The notes under the pieces are model-generated. The model made no database searches. It was not told where the DNA came from and saw only the letters and a program-made list of their open reading frames with translations. A program made the translations under genes and the position numbers. 64,000 bases of DNA from Magnetococcales bacterium (lineage in GTDB: Bacteria > Pseudomonadota > Magnetococcia > Magnetococcales > DC0425bin3). The DNA is taken from assembly GCA_015229045.1 (NCBI GenBank), contig JADGCJ010000004.1, positions 22,931 to 86,930 of the forward strand, written 5' to 3'. Shown here piece after piece: positions 48,641 to 58,144 of this stretch. Position 1 is the first letter of the stretch; every line of letters starts with the position of its first letter.

Positions 48641-49588
48641 TCAAAGAATGTGTGCAAAATAGTCGATGGTCGGTTTCAAACCCTCTTCCAGAGGAATCCG
48701 GGCCTCCCAACCGAGCTTCTCCCTGGCCAGGGTGATGTCGGGCTTGCGTTGACGTGGATCATCGGTGGGAAGCGCTCTGAACTCCAGTTTTGAGCTTGAA
48801 TTCGTCAAGCACAACACCTGCTCGGCCAGCTCGCGAATGGTAAACTCCCCCGGATTGCCCAGATTGATCGGACCCGTCACTTCGGGCGGTGAGGCCATCA
48901 GCCGCAGAAAGCCATCGATCAGATCATCGACATAGCAAAAGGAGCGGGTCTGACTGCCATCGCCATAAATGGTGATCGGTTGGTTCTGCAAGGCCTGGAC
49001 GATAAAATTGGAGACCACCCGCCCATCATTCGGGTGCATGCGGGGACCATAGGTGTTGAAAATCCGGGCGACCTTGATCTCCAGGCCATGTTGGCGATGA
49101 TAATCGAAAAACAGGGTCTCGGCACAACGCTTGCCCTCGTCATAGCAGGCGCGCAAGCCGATGGGATTGACGTTGCCCCAATAATCCTCGCGCTGCGGAT
49201 GCACGACAGGATCGCCATAAACCTCGCTCGTCGAGGCCTGGAAAATACGCGCCCGCAAACGCTTGGCCAACCCCAGCATGTTGATGGCACCATGGACGCT
49301 GGTCTTGGTGGTCTGCACCGGATCATGCTGATAGTGGATCGGCGAGGCCGGACAGGCCAGATTGAAAATTTCATCCACCTCCAAATAGGCAGGAAAGGTG
49401 ACATCGTGACGGATGAACTCAAATCGCCGGTTGTCCAACAGGTGGAGAATATTATCCCGACTGCCGGTAAAGAGATTGTCCAGACACAGGACATCGTGGC
49501 CCTGCCCCAGCAATTTTTCACAAAGATGGGAACCCAGAAATCCGGCGCCGCCCGTGACAAGAATTTGTTTCCTCTGGTTTGATTTCAT
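48641..49588 (-). CDS. uxs: UDP-glucuronate decarboxylase (UDP-xylose synthase)
   Basis: 315 residues from the ATG before [26 protein letters not shown], the extended-SDR Rossmann start; a hydrophobic upstream frame has no start signal. Other motifs: [59 protein letters not shown], the catalytic YDEGKR (Tyr-x3-Lys), [25 protein letters not shown] and [20 protein letters not shown]. The CPASPIHYQ and [10 protein letters not shown] segments are characteristic of Uxs enzymes that turn UDP-glucuronate into UDP-xylose. It may supply xylose for cell-surface glycans; it lies back to back with tviB. Confidence 0.93.
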   Translation of the reverse strand: MKSNQRKQILVTGGAGFLGSHLCEKLLGQGHDVLCLDNLFTGSRDNILHLLDNRRFEFIRHDVTFPAYLEVDEIFNLACPASPIHYQHDPVQTTKTSVHGAINMLGLAKRLRARIFQASTSEVYGDPVVHPQREDYWGNVNPIGLRACYDEGKRCAETLFFDYHRQHGLEIKVARIFNTYGPRMHPNDGRVVSNFIVQALQNQPITIYGDGSQTRSFCYVDDLIDGFLRLMASPPEVTGPINLGNPGEFTIRELAEQVLCLTNSSSKLEFRALPTDDPRQRKPDITLAREKLGWEARIPLEEGLKPTIDYFAHIL

Positions 49589-49708
49589 GATCCAACCCGT
49601 ATTGGCAGATCCGGAATCCGACCCCCCGATCCCGAAAAGGTTGATCCAGTCAGCAAAATCACTCCGCGAGGTTACGGCAAGGCCACACCCGACGGCAAGC
49701 GTCCACAG

Positions 49709-49760
49709 GACAAGAAAAACGACGTGTCCCAAAGTAAACGCAGTTTAAATGCGATTGCCC
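49709..49760 (-). repeat. Modular hairpin repeat, copy R4 (left module only)
   Basis: Read on the minus strand: GGGCAATCGCATTTAAACTG ... TTTACTTTGGGACACGTCGTTTTTCTTGT, nearly identical to the left part of R1 at 5556-5605 but in opposite orientation. The hairpin and right modules are missing. It sits in the divergent gap between uxs and tviB. Confidence 0.85.
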
Positions 49761-49889
49761 TGCCCCATGCAGGAACTTCCTGGACCGGAAAGGCAAAGTG
49801 GTCCTATATAGAGTGCCCGTGAGTCGTGTTTGTCATACCTGTACACACGCTCCGCGTCAGCGTTCATCCATACTCCGCATGGGGAGGCC

Positions 49890-51164
49890 ATGTTGATCGA
49901 TCAATCCAAAATTTGCGTCCTGGGTCTGGGATATGTCGGCCTGCCGCTTGCCATTGAATTTGGCAAATTCTTTCCCACGGTCGGTTTTGATTTGCGCGCC
50001 GAACGGGTGGCCGAACTGCGCGAAAAACACGACAGCACCCTGGAAGTCGATGCCGCCGAACTGGCAGCCGCCACCCACCTGACCTATGCCACGGATATTC
50101 AGGCGATCCGGGAGTGCAACGTCTATATCGTCGCGGTGCCGACTCCCATCGATCGGCAAAAACGGCCCGATTTGCAGCCCCTGCTCGGGGCCAGCCAACT
50201 GGTCGGCCAGGTTTTGCAACCGGGAGACCTGGTGATCTACGAATCGACCGTCTACCCGGGCGCGACGGAAGAGGATTGCGTCCCCATCCTCGAACGTGAA
50301 TCGGGGCTGGTGTTCAACCAGGATTTTGTCGTGGGGTACAGCCCGGAGCGCATCAATCCCGGCGACAAAACCCATCGGTTGACCACCATTGTCAAGGTCA
50401 CCTCCGGCTCCACCCCGGAGGCGGCGGAGCGGGTGGATGCTCTGTATCGGCGTATCGTGCGTGCGGGGACGCATCGGGCGAGCAGCATTCGCGTCGCCGA
50501 GGCGGCCAAGGTGATCGAAAACACCCAGCGCGACGTCAACATCGCCCTGATCAACGAACTGGCCATGATTTTCAACCGCCTGGGCATCAACACCCAGGAG
50601 GTTTTGGAAGCGGCGGGTTCCAAATGGAATTTTCTGCCTTTTCGCCCCGGACTGGTGGGGGGACACTGCATCGGCGTCGATCCCTACTACCTGACCCACA
50701 AGGCCCAGGAGATCGGTTATCACCCGGAGATGATTCTGGCCGGGCGCCGCATCAACGACAACATGGGTCTCTATATTGCCAGTCAGGTCGTCAAGCTCAT
50801 GACTGTCCGGCATATCAACGTCCCGGCTGCCCGCATCCTGGTCATGGGGCTGACCTTCAAGGAGAACTGCCCCGATCTGCGCAACACCAAGGTGGTCAAC
50901 ATGGTCGAGGAGTTCCGCAGTTATGGTTCGCAGGTGGATGTGTTTGATCCCTGGGCCAGCGCGGAGGAGGCCAGGCACGAGTATGGCATCCCGCTGTGCG
51001 TTAGCCCCGACGTCGGCGCCTACGACGCCGTCGTGATCGCCGTGGGACACCATCAGTTCCGGGAGATGGGAGCGGCGGGGATCCGGGCCTTTGGCAAGCC
51101 GCACTCTGTCCTGTACGACCTGAAATATGTCCTGCCCACCAATGCCGTGGATGGGCGTTTGTAA
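49890..51164 (+). CDS. tviB: UDP-sugar 6-dehydrogenase, TviB/WbpO type
   Basis: 424 residues from the ATG preceded by GGGGAGG. N-terminal Rossmann [13 protein letters not shown], substrate-loop [17 protein letters not shown], then [15 protein letters not shown] and [16 protein letters not shown], which favour the TviB/WbpO (UDP-N-acetylglucosamine/galactosamine 6-dehydrogenase) branch. Then [22 protein letters not shown] and the catalytic Cys260 in [19 protein letters not shown], and [18 protein letters not shown] in the C-terminal domain. It oxidises the C6 alcohol of the sugar nucleotide to a carboxylate using two NAD+. Works with surface polysaccharide synthesis; the rest of the pathway is not in the window. 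Confidence 0.92.
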   Translation: MLIDQSKICVLGLGYVGLPLAIEFGKFFPTVGFDLRAERVAELREKHDSTLEVDAAELAAATHLTYATDIQAIRECNVYIVAVPTPIDRQKRPDLQPLLGASQLVGQVLQPGDLVIYESTVYPGATEEDCVPILERESGLVFNQDFVVGYSPERINPGDKTHRLTTIVKVTSGSTPEAAERVDALYRRIVRAGTHRASSIRVAEAAKVIENTQRDVNIALINELAMIFNRLGINTQEVLEAAGSKWNFLPFRPGLVGGHCIGVDPYYLTHKAQEIGYHPEMILAGRRINDNMGLYIASQVVKLMTVRHINVPAARILVMGLTFKENCPDLRNTKVVNMVEEFRSYGSQVDVFDPWASAEEARHEYGIPLCVSPDVGAYDAVVIAVGHHQFREMGAAGIRAFGKPHSVLYDLKYVLPTNAVDGRL

Positions 51165-51167
51165 CCA

Positions 51168-51335
51168 AGCCGCGTCTGCTTTGGGATATGTAGTTTTTTT
51201 GTGATCGAGAAAAATATTGACATGAAAGATTTTATTGGGGCTTCGCCCCAAACCCCACCAGGAAGGGCACAGCCCTTCCTGGACCATCCCAGTCTTTCAA
51301 TAGTTTAAAAAACGATACATCTCGAACAGGATCCG
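51168..51335 (+). repeat. Modular hairpin repeat, copy R5
   Basis: GCCGCGTCTGCTTTGGGATA ... GACATGAAAGATTTTATT, hairpin GGGGCTTCGCCCC, AAACCCCA, perfect hairpin CCAGGAAGGGC/GCCCTTCCTGG at 51258-51282, then ACCATCCCAGTCTTTCAATA and a right flank (ACATCTCGAACAGGATCCGG) shared with copy R8. Confidence 0.88.
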
Positions 51336-51379
51336 GTTCAAGCGCAACCTCAGTATTGAACGAGAAAGAACAAAAATCC

Positions 51380-53239
51380 ATGGCCATGGTGCATGTACAG
51401 AATTGTGTCGTCGGTTTTGGTGGCGGAACCCTGCTTGACGGGGTGGATCTGCCCCTGGAACGAGGCGACCGGGTCTGCCTCGTGGGACGCAACGGCGCCG
51501 GCAAAACCACCCTGATGCGCATCATCAGCGGTGAATTGCCCCCCGATTCCGGGTTGGTGGTCCGCCAACCAGGCATGCGGATTACACGCCTGCCCCAGGA
51601 GGTACCCACCAACCTGACAGGCACCGTGCGCGAAATAGTGGCCACTGGGCTGGGCCAGGTCGGGGATCCCGACCACGGCGACGATTGGCAGGTTCAACAA
51701 CGCATCACCCTGGCCCTCTCCCGGCTCGATCTGGATGGCGAAGCCCCCTTTGCCACCCTGTCCAGTGGCTTGAAACGTCGGGTTCTGCTGGCCCGGGCCG
51801 TGGCCCCGGAACCGGATCTGTTGCTCCTGGATGAGCCGACCAACCATCTCGATCTGCCGGCCATCGAGCGCCTGGAGGAGGTATTGGCCGATTTTCGCGG
51901 TGGGGTGTTGTTCATCACCCATGACCGCGCCCTCTTGCGACGTCTGGCCACACGCATCGTCGAGCTGGATCGTGGACGACTCTTCTCCTGGCCGGGCAGT
52001 TATGACGACTATCTGCGCCGCAAACAGGCCGCCCTGGAGACCGAAGCCCGCCAATGGGAGGAGTTTGACAAGAAACTTGCCCAGGAAGAACGCTGGATCC
52101 GTCAGGGCATCCAGGCCCGGCGGACCCGCAACCAGGGGCGGGTGGAAAATCTCATCCGTCTGCGTCGCCAACGTCAGGCACGGCTGGAGGGTATCGGACA
52201 GGCGCGCATGGTCATCCAGGAGGCGCAACGCTCCGGAAAACTGGTGGTGGAGACGGAAGGAGTCCATTATGGCTACCAGGGGGTGAGGTGCATCCGGGAG
52301 TTTTCCACACTCATTTTGCGCGGAGAGAAGGTGGGGATCATCGGTCCCAACGGCTGCGGCAAGACCACCCTGCTGCAAATTTTATTGGGGCAGCTCTCTC
52401 CGGAACGTGGCGAAGTCCGGCTGGGAACACGTCTGGAGGTGGCCTATTTCGATCAAAACCGTTCGCAGCTGGACGACATGGCCAGCGTCGCCGATAACGT
52501 CGCCCACGGACGCGAGCGCATCGATACCACCGATGGCTCACGGCACATCATCGGCTATCTGGGGGATTTTCTCTTCACACCGGATCGGGCACGATCTCCG
52601 GTCAGGATTCTTTCCGGCGGAGAGCGCAATCGATTGCTTTTGGCCCGGCTCTTTGCCCAGCCAGCCAACCTTCTGGTCCTGGACGAACCCACCAACGATC
52701 TCGATGCCGAAACCCTCGATCTCCTCGAAGAGCGCCTGCTGGAGTTTTCCGGCACCGTCCTTCTGGTCAGCCACGACCGGGCCTTCCTTGACAACGTTGT
52801 CACCACCTTGCTGGTTTTTGAAGGGGATGGCCGGATTCGAGAGTATGTCGGCGGCTACTCCGACTGGATCCGGCAACGCCCCGCAGCATCGCCCACACCC
52901 CCGTCATCCGGCAAACCACCCGTCGCCGCGAACAAACCACCCGCAACGAAGGCTCCCGCTCCCTCCGAACAGAGTCGTGCGGTGCGCAAGCTTGGCTTCA
53001 AGGAGGTTCGGGAACTGGAACTTTTGCCGGGTCGCATCGAGGCCCTGGAAGCCGAGCAGACCTCCCTGCACCAGACCATGGCCGCAGCGGATTTTTTTCG
53101 GCAGGAAAAGAGTGCCATTCGCGACGCCCACACCCGCCTGGAACGACTGGAGGGTGAGCTGACCGTCCTGTATGCCCGCTGGGAAGAGTTGGAGGCTATT
53201 CAGCACCCGAAGACAAAAGCCGGTTTTGCACAAAACTGA
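51380..53239 (+). CDS. uup: ABC-F family ATPase, Uup-like
   Basis: 619 residues from the first ATG (51380; the longest frame begins with TTG). Two ABC domains: Walker A GRNGAGKTT (36-44) with signature LSSGLKRR and Walker B LLLLDEPTNHLDL, and Walker A GPNGCGKTT (about 322-330) with LSGGERNR and LLVLDEPTNDLDA. An ABC-F linker with basic coiled coil (EEFDKKLAQEERWIRQGIQARRTRNQGRVENL) lies between them. There is no membrane domain. The C-terminal region has a Pro/Ala-rich spacer and a coiled coil (ELELLPGRIEALEAEQTSLHQTMAA), as in Uup, which binds DNA or ribosomes. The 3' end overlaps the convergent radC gene by 44 bp. Confidence 0.9.
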   Translation: MAMVHVQNCVVGFGGGTLLDGVDLPLERGDRVCLVGRNGAGKTTLMRIISGELPPDSGLVVRQPGMRITRLPQEVPTNLTGTVREIVATGLGQVGDPDHGDDWQVQQRITLALSRLDLDGEAPFATLSSGLKRRVLLARAVAPEPDLLLLDEPTNHLDLPAIERLEEVLADFRGGVLFITHDRALLRRLATRIVELDRGRLFSWPGSYDDYLRRKQAALETEARQWEEFDKKLAQEERWIRQGIQARRTRNQGRVENLIRLRRQRQARLEGIGQARMVIQEAQRSGKLVVETEGVHYGYQGVRCIREFSTLILRGEKVGIIGPNGCGKTTLLQILLGQLSPERGEVRLGTRLEVAYFDQNRSQLDDMASVADNVAHGRERIDTTDGSRHIIGYLGDFLFTPDRARSPVRILSGGERNRLLLARLFAQPANLLVLDEPTNDLDAETLDLLEERLLEFSGTVLLVSHDRAFLDNVVTTLLVFEGDGRIREYVGGYSDWIRQRPAASPTPPSSGKPPVAANKPPATKAPAPSEQSRAVRKLGFKEVRELELLPGRIEALEAEQTSLHQTMAAADFFRQEKSAIRDAHTRLERLEGELTVLYARWEELEAIQHPKTKAGFAQN

Positions 53240-53915
53240 AAATGGTCTCGTCGGCGACAATGATGTGATCGATCACCTGAATGCCGATGGGAATCATCGT
53301 CTGTTGGATGAGGCGGGTGAACTGGACATCCTGGGCAGAAGGGGTGAGATGTCCGGAGGGGTGGTTGTGGGCGAGGATCACGGCGGCGGCTTTGTGACGC
53401 AGGGCGGTTTCCACCACCAGGCGGGGTTCCACGAGGACGCCGTTGACCGTGCCGCGCTTGATGAGGGCCGGATAGATCAGGCGAAAACGACTATCCAGAC
53501 AGAGAAGATAGAACACCTCCTCGGGACGACCGGCCATGAGAGGAACCAAATATTTTTGGGTTGTTTCGGGGGTGTTGAGGGGGGATTGCTCCCGGCAGGC
53601 ACGATCCCGAAGATAGTAGCGGGTGATTTGTGGAATCATGGCAAGAAAGGCGGCGGCTTTTTCACCAATGCCGGGGATGGTGGCCAGATCCTGCAGGTCG
53701 GCTTCGAGAACAGCGGAGAGGGTGCCAAAGCGGTGCAGCAGCACATGGGCAATGTCGTTGGTGTCCCGACGTGGCAGGGCGTAAAAAAGCAGCAACTCCA
53801 TGACCTGGTGTGGCTCGAACTGGTCAATCCCTTCGACCAGAAAACGGTTGCGCAGCCGCTTCCTGTGACCAAGATGCAACGTGTCTGTGGTGTCGTCAGG
53901 GGCGGGTGTATTCAT
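53196..53915 (-). CDS. radC: RadC-family JAB/MPN domain protein
   Basis: 239 residues. An N-terminal UPF0758 helical part (RKRLRNRFLVEGIDQFEPHQVMELLLFYALPRRDTNDIAHVLL) is followed by a helix-hairpin-helix, LATIPGIGEKAAAFL. The C-terminal JAMM metal site is AVILAHNHPSGHLTPSAQDVQFTRLI. Despite the name, the function is not a proven DNA-repair role. Convergent with the ABC-F gene and followed upstream by a large repeat copy (R6). Confidence 0.94.
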   Translation of the reverse strand: MNTPAPDDTTDTLHLGHRKRLRNRFLVEGIDQFEPHQVMELLLFYALPRRDTNDIAHVLLHRFGTLSAVLEADLQDLATIPGIGEKAAAFLAMIPQITRYYLRDRACREQSPLNTPETTQKYLVPLMAGRPEEVFYLLCLDSRFRLIYPALIKRGTVNGVLVEPRLVVETALRHKAAAVILAHNHPSGHLTPSAQDVQFTRLIQQTMIPIGIQVIDHIIVADETIFSFVQNRLLSSGAE

Positions 53916-53938
53916 GGCGCGGTTCGTTTTCTTTTAAT

Positions 53939-54110
53939 GTCTGAAAGACTGGGATGGAGGTCCAGAAGGAAGGGCTGTGCCCTTCTTCCTGGTGAGGGTT
54001 GGGGCGAAGCCCCAATGGGGTCTGGGGCGAAGCCCCAATAAAATCTTTCATGCCAACATGTTTCCTGACGACAAAGAGACGACACGCTCCAAAGTGGACG
54101 CGGTTTAAAA
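53939..54110 (-). repeat. Modular hairpin repeat, copy R6, with duplicated GGGGC hairpin
   Basis: Minus orientation. It contains CCATCCCAGTCTTTCAGA, a hairpin of the AAGGGC/GCCCTT type, two successive copies of the GGGGCTTCGCCCC hairpin unit, ATGAAAGATTTTATT, and the left module with AAACCGCGTCCACTTTGGAG. It lies between radC and dnaB; the remaining about 220 nt up to dnaB show no gene or clear promoter. Confidence 0.88.
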
Positions 54111-54333
54111 CTGAACATCTAAAGTTTAAAACTGGGTATTTCCCCTCTACGGGGCCATTCTCCCTTGTCAGTATCGGCAAAAATTCATCGCAGGGGAAGT
54201 CAGAGAGTGGCTTTCAACCTGGGGGGTCCATTTCCGGCTTGCCATCCGCCCTTTGTCTGGAGTCCTTGTCTGGAGATTGGTTCTGGAGGAGACTGGGGGA
54301 CGGATCAGAGCATTCTCAAGGAAGAGTCACTCC

Positions 54334-55773
54334 ATGAACGAACCCGGCACCATGCCCATTCCGGACCAACCGGATGACCCCGGATTTTTCGACGAGGCAG
54401 CCAACGACAACCCCGTCAGGCCACCACCCCGGAGAGAGCCTCAGCGCCGACCGGCCTTCTCCCTGGAGGCGGAACAATCCGTCCTGGGGGCGATCCTGCT
54501 GGACAACACCGTCATCGACCAGGTGGCGGACATCCTGGAGGCGGATGATTTCTATGTCGGTGCCCACCGGATCGCCTATCAGGGCATGCTCACCCTCCTG
54601 GAACGGGGTGAACCCGCCGATCCGGTCCTGCTGCGCCAACACCTGGAGAACAACGCCGAACTGGACAGCGTTGGCGGCTCCGGCTATCTGGCCGAGCTGG
54701 TCAACACGGTTCCGGCCACGGCCAATGCCCGGGCCTATGCGCAGGTGGTCCACGACAAGTCGGTACTGCGCGACCTGGCACGGCAGGCGACAGCGGTGGT
54801 GGATCTCGTCTATGAGGGACGGGAGCCGGTGGATACGATCCTCGATGAGGCCGAACAGCGCATCTTCGGGGTCTCCGAAGGAAAGGATCAACGCCGGAGT
54901 GGTTACTTTTCCTTAAAGTCGCTGGTGCGTCCCGTTCTGGAGTACATCGAGAGCCTGATCGACCGCAAGGCCACGGTGACCGGCGTTCCGACCGGCTACA
55001 AGGATCTGGATGAAAAATTGACCGGCCTGCAAAAGTCGGATCTGGTGATCGTCGCCGGTCGACCGGCCATGGGCAAGACGAGTCTGGCGCTCAACTTTGC
55101 CGCCAATGCCGCCCTGGATCACGGCAAATCGGTGGGCATCTTCTCCCTGGAAATGTCCAAGGAGCAGCTCGTCATGCGCCTGTTGTCAGCGACGGGGCGG
55201 GTGGATGCCCAGGCATTGCGCACGGGTCGCCTGAACGACGAGGAGTACGCCCGACTCACCCAGGCGTCAAAACGTCTGGCCGATACGGCCATCTATATCG
55301 ACGACACCTCGGCTTTGTCGGTCACCGAGCTGCGCGCCAAGGCCCGCCGTTTGCGACGTGAAAGAGAGATCGACCTGATCATCGTCGACTATCTCCAGTT
55401 GATGCGCGGCAGTGTGCAGGCGGAAAACCGCGTCCAGGAAATTTCCCAGATCAGTCAGGGATTGAAGGCCATCGCCAAAGAATTGTCGGTGCCGGTGGTG
55501 GCGGTGTCACAACTGTCGCGGTCACCGGAGAGCCGCACCGATCACAAGCCGATTTTGTCCGATTTGCGTGAATCCGGCAGCATCGAGCAGGATGCCGACG
55601 TGGTCATGTTTGTCTTTCGTGAAGAGTATTACAAACCCGATGATCCCTCCCTGACGGGTCGTGCCGAGGTGAACATCGCCAAACAGCGCAACGGCCCCAC
55701 CGGAACGGTTCCTCTGACCTTCCTTCACAAATTCACCAAATTTGAGAATTATGCCAAAGCAAGCAACTACTAA
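54334..55773 (+). CDS. dnaB: Replicative DNA helicase DnaB
   Basis: 479 residues from the ATG after GGAAGAGTCACTCC; 27 more open codons upstream lack conservation. N-terminal domain: FSLEAEQSVLGAILLDN, EADDFYVGAHRIAYQGMLTLLERGEPADPVLLRQHLEN. RecA-like domain: VPTGYKDLDEKLTGLQKSDLVIVAGRPAMGKTSLALNFAANAA with Walker A at about 242-250, FSLEMSKEQLVMRLLSATGRVD, DLIIVDYLQLMRG and QLSRSPESRTDHKPILSDLRESGSIEQDADVVMFVFREEYY with the arginine finger region. Ring helicase of the replisome. alr overlaps its 3' end by 23 bp, a known dnaB-alr arrangement. Confidence 0.98.
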   Translation: MNEPGTMPIPDQPDDPGFFDEAANDNPVRPPPRREPQRRPAFSLEAEQSVLGAILLDNTVIDQVADILEADDFYVGAHRIAYQGMLTLLERGEPADPVLLRQHLENNAELDSVGGSGYLAELVNTVPATANARAYAQVVHDKSVLRDLARQATAVVDLVYEGREPVDTILDEAEQRIFGVSEGKDQRRSGYFSLKSLVRPVLEYIESLIDRKATVTGVPTGYKDLDEKLTGLQKSDLVIVAGRPAMGKTSLALNFAANAALDHGKSVGIFSLEMSKEQLVMRLLSATGRVDAQALRTGRLNDEEYARLTQASKRLADTAIYIDDTSALSVTELRAKARRLRREREIDLIIVDYLQLMRGSVQAENRVQEISQISQGLKAIAKELSVPVVAVSQLSRSPESRTDHKPILSDLRESGSIEQDADVVMFVFREEYYKPDDPSLTGRAEVNIAKQRNGPTGTVPLTFLHKFTKFENYAKASNY

Positions 55774-56947
55774 GGTGAGCGGTCCACCACTGCGTCCCAG
55801 TTGGCTGGAAGTGGATCTGGGCGCGGTGGTACACAACTATCGTGTCGCCCAGAAGAGCGTAGGAACCGACGTCGAGGTGTGGCCGGTCATCAAGGCGGAT
55901 GGCTATGGTCTGGGGGCGGGGCCGGTGGCGCAGGCCCTGCACAGTGTTGGGGCTGCCGGGTTTTGCGTCGCCCTCCTGGAAGAGGGAATCTCCCTGCGGG
56001 AGGCAGGCATCGAAAGCCCGGTGGTCCTCTTCTCCGGGTTGAGCGGTGGTTGTGTAGAGCAGATGGCCCGGTTGGGGTTGGAGCCTTTTTTGTTCGAGCC
56101 GGCGAGTGATCTGGCCATCCTGGAGGCAGCCACCCCGGAAAGAGCGCTGCGCGTCCACATCAAAGTGGATACGGGCATGGGACGCATGGGAGTCCCCCCG
56201 GCGGAGGTTGGGGCCTTTTTGACGGCTTTGGATCGTCTGGGGAAGGAGCGGGTGCAGGTGGTGGGCGTGGCGTCGCATCTGGCCTGCGCCGATGAGAGAC
56301 AACGCCCGGAGACTGCCCGGCAATTGGCTGTCTTGCAGGGTGTTTTGGCGCAGCCTGACCTGGCGAGGCAGGGGTTGCGCGTCTCTCTGGCCAACAGCGC
56401 CGGTCTCATGGGGCATCCCGCGACCCGCTACACCTGGGTGCGCCCGGGGATCATGCTGTACGGGGCCTCGCCTTTCTATCCGGAGGCCGGATGGCGGGAG
56501 GTGGGGTTGCGGTCGGTGGTGACCTGGCGCAGCCGGATCATTCAATTGCGCAGCCTGCCGACGGGTGCCCCGTTGAGCTATGGCCACTCCTTTACCACCT
56601 CCCGACCTTCCCGTCTGGCCCAGGTTCCGGTGGGGTATGGCGATGGTTACAATCGTCGTTTGGGCAATCGGGGTCAGGTGTTGATTGCCGGTCGCCGGGT
56701 GCCGGTGGTGGGGCGGGTGTGCATGGATCTGATCACGGTGGATGTCACCGATTTGCCAGCAGTGACGGTTGGTACCCCTGTCACTCTGTTGGGCGCCGAT
56801 GGTGCGGAGATGATCGGCATCGAGGAGATGGCCACCTGGCTGGGTACCATACCCTATGAGGTTATCTGTGCCCTGGGGCGTCGCCTGCCACGTCGTTACC
56901 TGTGGATGGCGCAGATTTGTCAGACAAAAGCTTTTTTTGAGGATTGA
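55751..56947 (+). CDS. alr: Alanine racemase
   Basis: 398 residues from the ATG at 55751, inside the dnaB end; the longest frame begins with a TTG three codons earlier. PLP-binding lysine in VWPVIKADGYGLG (Lys48), then HIKVDTGMGRMG, LANSAGLMGHP, YTWVRPGIMLYGASPF, and the catalytic-Tyr region PLSYGHSFTTSRPSRLAQVPVGYGDGYNRRLGNRG and GRVCMDLITVDVTD. It produces D-alanine for peptidoglycan. Translationally coupled to dnaB and followed by a composite repeat (R7) that begins inside its last codons. Confidence 0.96.
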   Translation: MPKQATTKVSGPPLRPSWLEVDLGAVVHNYRVAQKSVGTDVEVWPVIKADGYGLGAGPVAQALHSVGAAGFCVALLEEGISLREAGIESPVVLFSGLSGGCVEQMARLGLEPFLFEPASDLAILEAATPERALRVHIKVDTGMGRMGVPPAEVGAFLTALDRLGKERVQVVGVASHLACADERQRPETARQLAVLQGVLAQPDLARQGLRVSLANSAGLMGHPATRYTWVRPGIMLYGASPFYPEAGWREVGLRSVVTWRSRIIQLRSLPTGAPLSYGHSFTTSRPSRLAQVPVGYGDGYNRRLGNRGQVLIAGRRVPVVGRVCMDLITVDVTDLPAVTVGTPVTLLGADGAEMIGIEEMATWLGTIPYEVICALGRRLPRRYLWMAQICQTKAFFED

Positions 56948-57105
56948 AAGACTGGGATGGGGGTCCAGGGGGAAGGGCTGTGCCCTTCCCCTCCAATGGG
57001 GTTTGGGGCGAAGCCCCAATGGGACGCTGTTTCATTGGGGCTTCGCCCCAAACCCCACCAGGACTCCATCCTGGACCTGTCCGGTCGCCAGCCCCCTGGA
57101 CCCCA
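56943..57105. repeat. Modular hairpin repeat, copy R7, head-to-head composite
   Basis: The first half is in minus orientation (GATTGAAAGACTGGGATGG, AAGGGCTGTGCCCTT hairpin, GGGTTTGGGGCGAAGCCCCAA). The second half, after TGGGACGCTGTTTCAT, is in plus orientation (TGGGGCTTCGCCCC, CCACCAGGACTCCATCCTGG, CTGTCCGGTCGCCAGCCCCCTGG). Two copies joined through their hairpin ends. Confidence 0.85.
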
Positions 57106-57163
57106 TTTCCCAGGCCCGCTTTCCAATTGGGCACTAATTTTGCTTCCCATGACTGGCATGCCG

Positions 57164-57208
57164 TTTCGGAGGATAAGGGAAGGCTTCCCCCATCCATGAA
57201 GGTTGGTC
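57164..57208 (+). repeat. S-family intergenic repeat, copy S4 (right half)
   Basis: GGAGGATAAGGGAAGGCTTCCCCCATCCATGAAGGTTGG, with the GGGAAG/CTTCCC inverted repeat and the conserved end CCATCCATGAAGGTTGG; the left half (GTGAAAGTCGC) is not present. Confidence 0.65.
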
Positions 57209-57251
57209 CGGTCAATGTGAGACAAACATGGGTCGAGCAAGGATAGCTAAA

Positions 57252-58097
57252 ATGGAGCCGTATCTGGATGGCCTGGATGCGTCTGATGCTGGTGTGCAGA
57301 CACAGGTCGTCCATCCTGGACAAGGTGCAGATCTGCCGCAAGGTCGTCAGGTCGAGGCCGAAAGAGAGGCGGTCTGGTACGGAAAGAAACCCTATGCGGA
57401 TGCCCCGCAAGTCATGGAAAATCTCCGTGGTGTGGGTTTGGTTTGTCGCGACAAGAAAAATGCACGATTCATGGGGGTTTTGCGCTCCAGGTTATGGGAA
57501 CGCCTGGGGAAATCTCTGGTATGGTCCCTGGCCGGATGGTGCATGGCCGTTGGGGTGTTATGGACATTGAGTGAAAAGTACCGGATCTCCGTCCCGATGG
57601 TGGGAAGTGCGGCGGCAGCGGTGGCCAGTGTGCAAACGGTACCGAAGCCATTGGCCACGACGCCATTTTCCAGGATCCAGGCCGTGATTGACACCCCACC
57701 GATTCCTGACTGGGGTCGCTACGAGGTTTTGATTGGATCTTTCGTCGATCCACTACAAGCGCGTCGGTTGCATCGCCAGGTGTTGGCGACCGGCAATACC
57801 GATTATTGGCGCAGCGCTGTCGAGAATGGCCAGCCCAGAATTCAGGTGCTGGTCGGTCCCTTTGCCAAGGGGGCTGAGGCGGAACGAAAGGCCAAAGATC
57901 TCCGGGAACGCCTGGGAGTGGAGGCCCGTATCCTGATTCTGCAACCAGCACAAATGTCGGTGTCGACAACACCCGCGCAGACGTTGCAACCACCCAGCGA
58001 GAGGAGCCCAACCGAGGGGGTTTCAACCGTGGCTGTGGCAGTTGCAGCCATGGGTGGTGAAGAGACCATCCCTCTGGGATCGCGTCGTCGGCACTGA
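57252..58097 (+). CDS. SPOR-domain membrane protein
   Basis: 281 residues from the ATG at 57252 (AAGGA 8 nt upstream; an ATG eight codons earlier is possible). One membrane helix (KSLVWSLAGWCMAVGVLWTLS) lies about residues 86-106, after a basic cytoplasmic region. The SPOR domain follows at about 152-237: WGRYEVLIGSFVDPLQARRLHRQVLATGNTDYW, IQVLVGPFAKGAEAERKAKDLRERLGVEARIL. The C-terminal 45 residues are Ser/Thr/Pro-rich. SPOR domains bind denuded glycan strands of peptidoglycan at the septum, so this is probably a periplasm-facing envelope protein. Upstream of radA by 47 nt. Confidence 0.8.
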   Translation: MEPYLDGLDASDAGVQTQVVHPGQGADLPQGRQVEAEREAVWYGKKPYADAPQVMENLRGVGLVCRDKKNARFMGVLRSRLWERLGKSLVWSLAGWCMAVGVLWTLSEKYRISVPMVGSAAAAVASVQTVPKPLATTPFSRIQAVIDTPPIPDWGRYEVLIGSFVDPLQARRLHRQVLATGNTDYWRSAVENGQPRIQVLVGPFAKGAEAERKAKDLRERLGVEARILILQPAQMSVSTTPAQTLQPPSERSPTEGVSTVAVAVAAMGGEETIPLGSRRRH

Positions 58098-58144
58098 AGG
58101 CGTCGCCACCCCACGAGCCATGAACATAGACAGGCCATGCAACC

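Noticed and set aside
51258..51282. Perfect hairpin in R5 as a simple transcription terminator of tviB
   Set aside because: It is part of a repeat found at many sites in both orientations and no T-run follows; a terminator role is not excluded but not shown.
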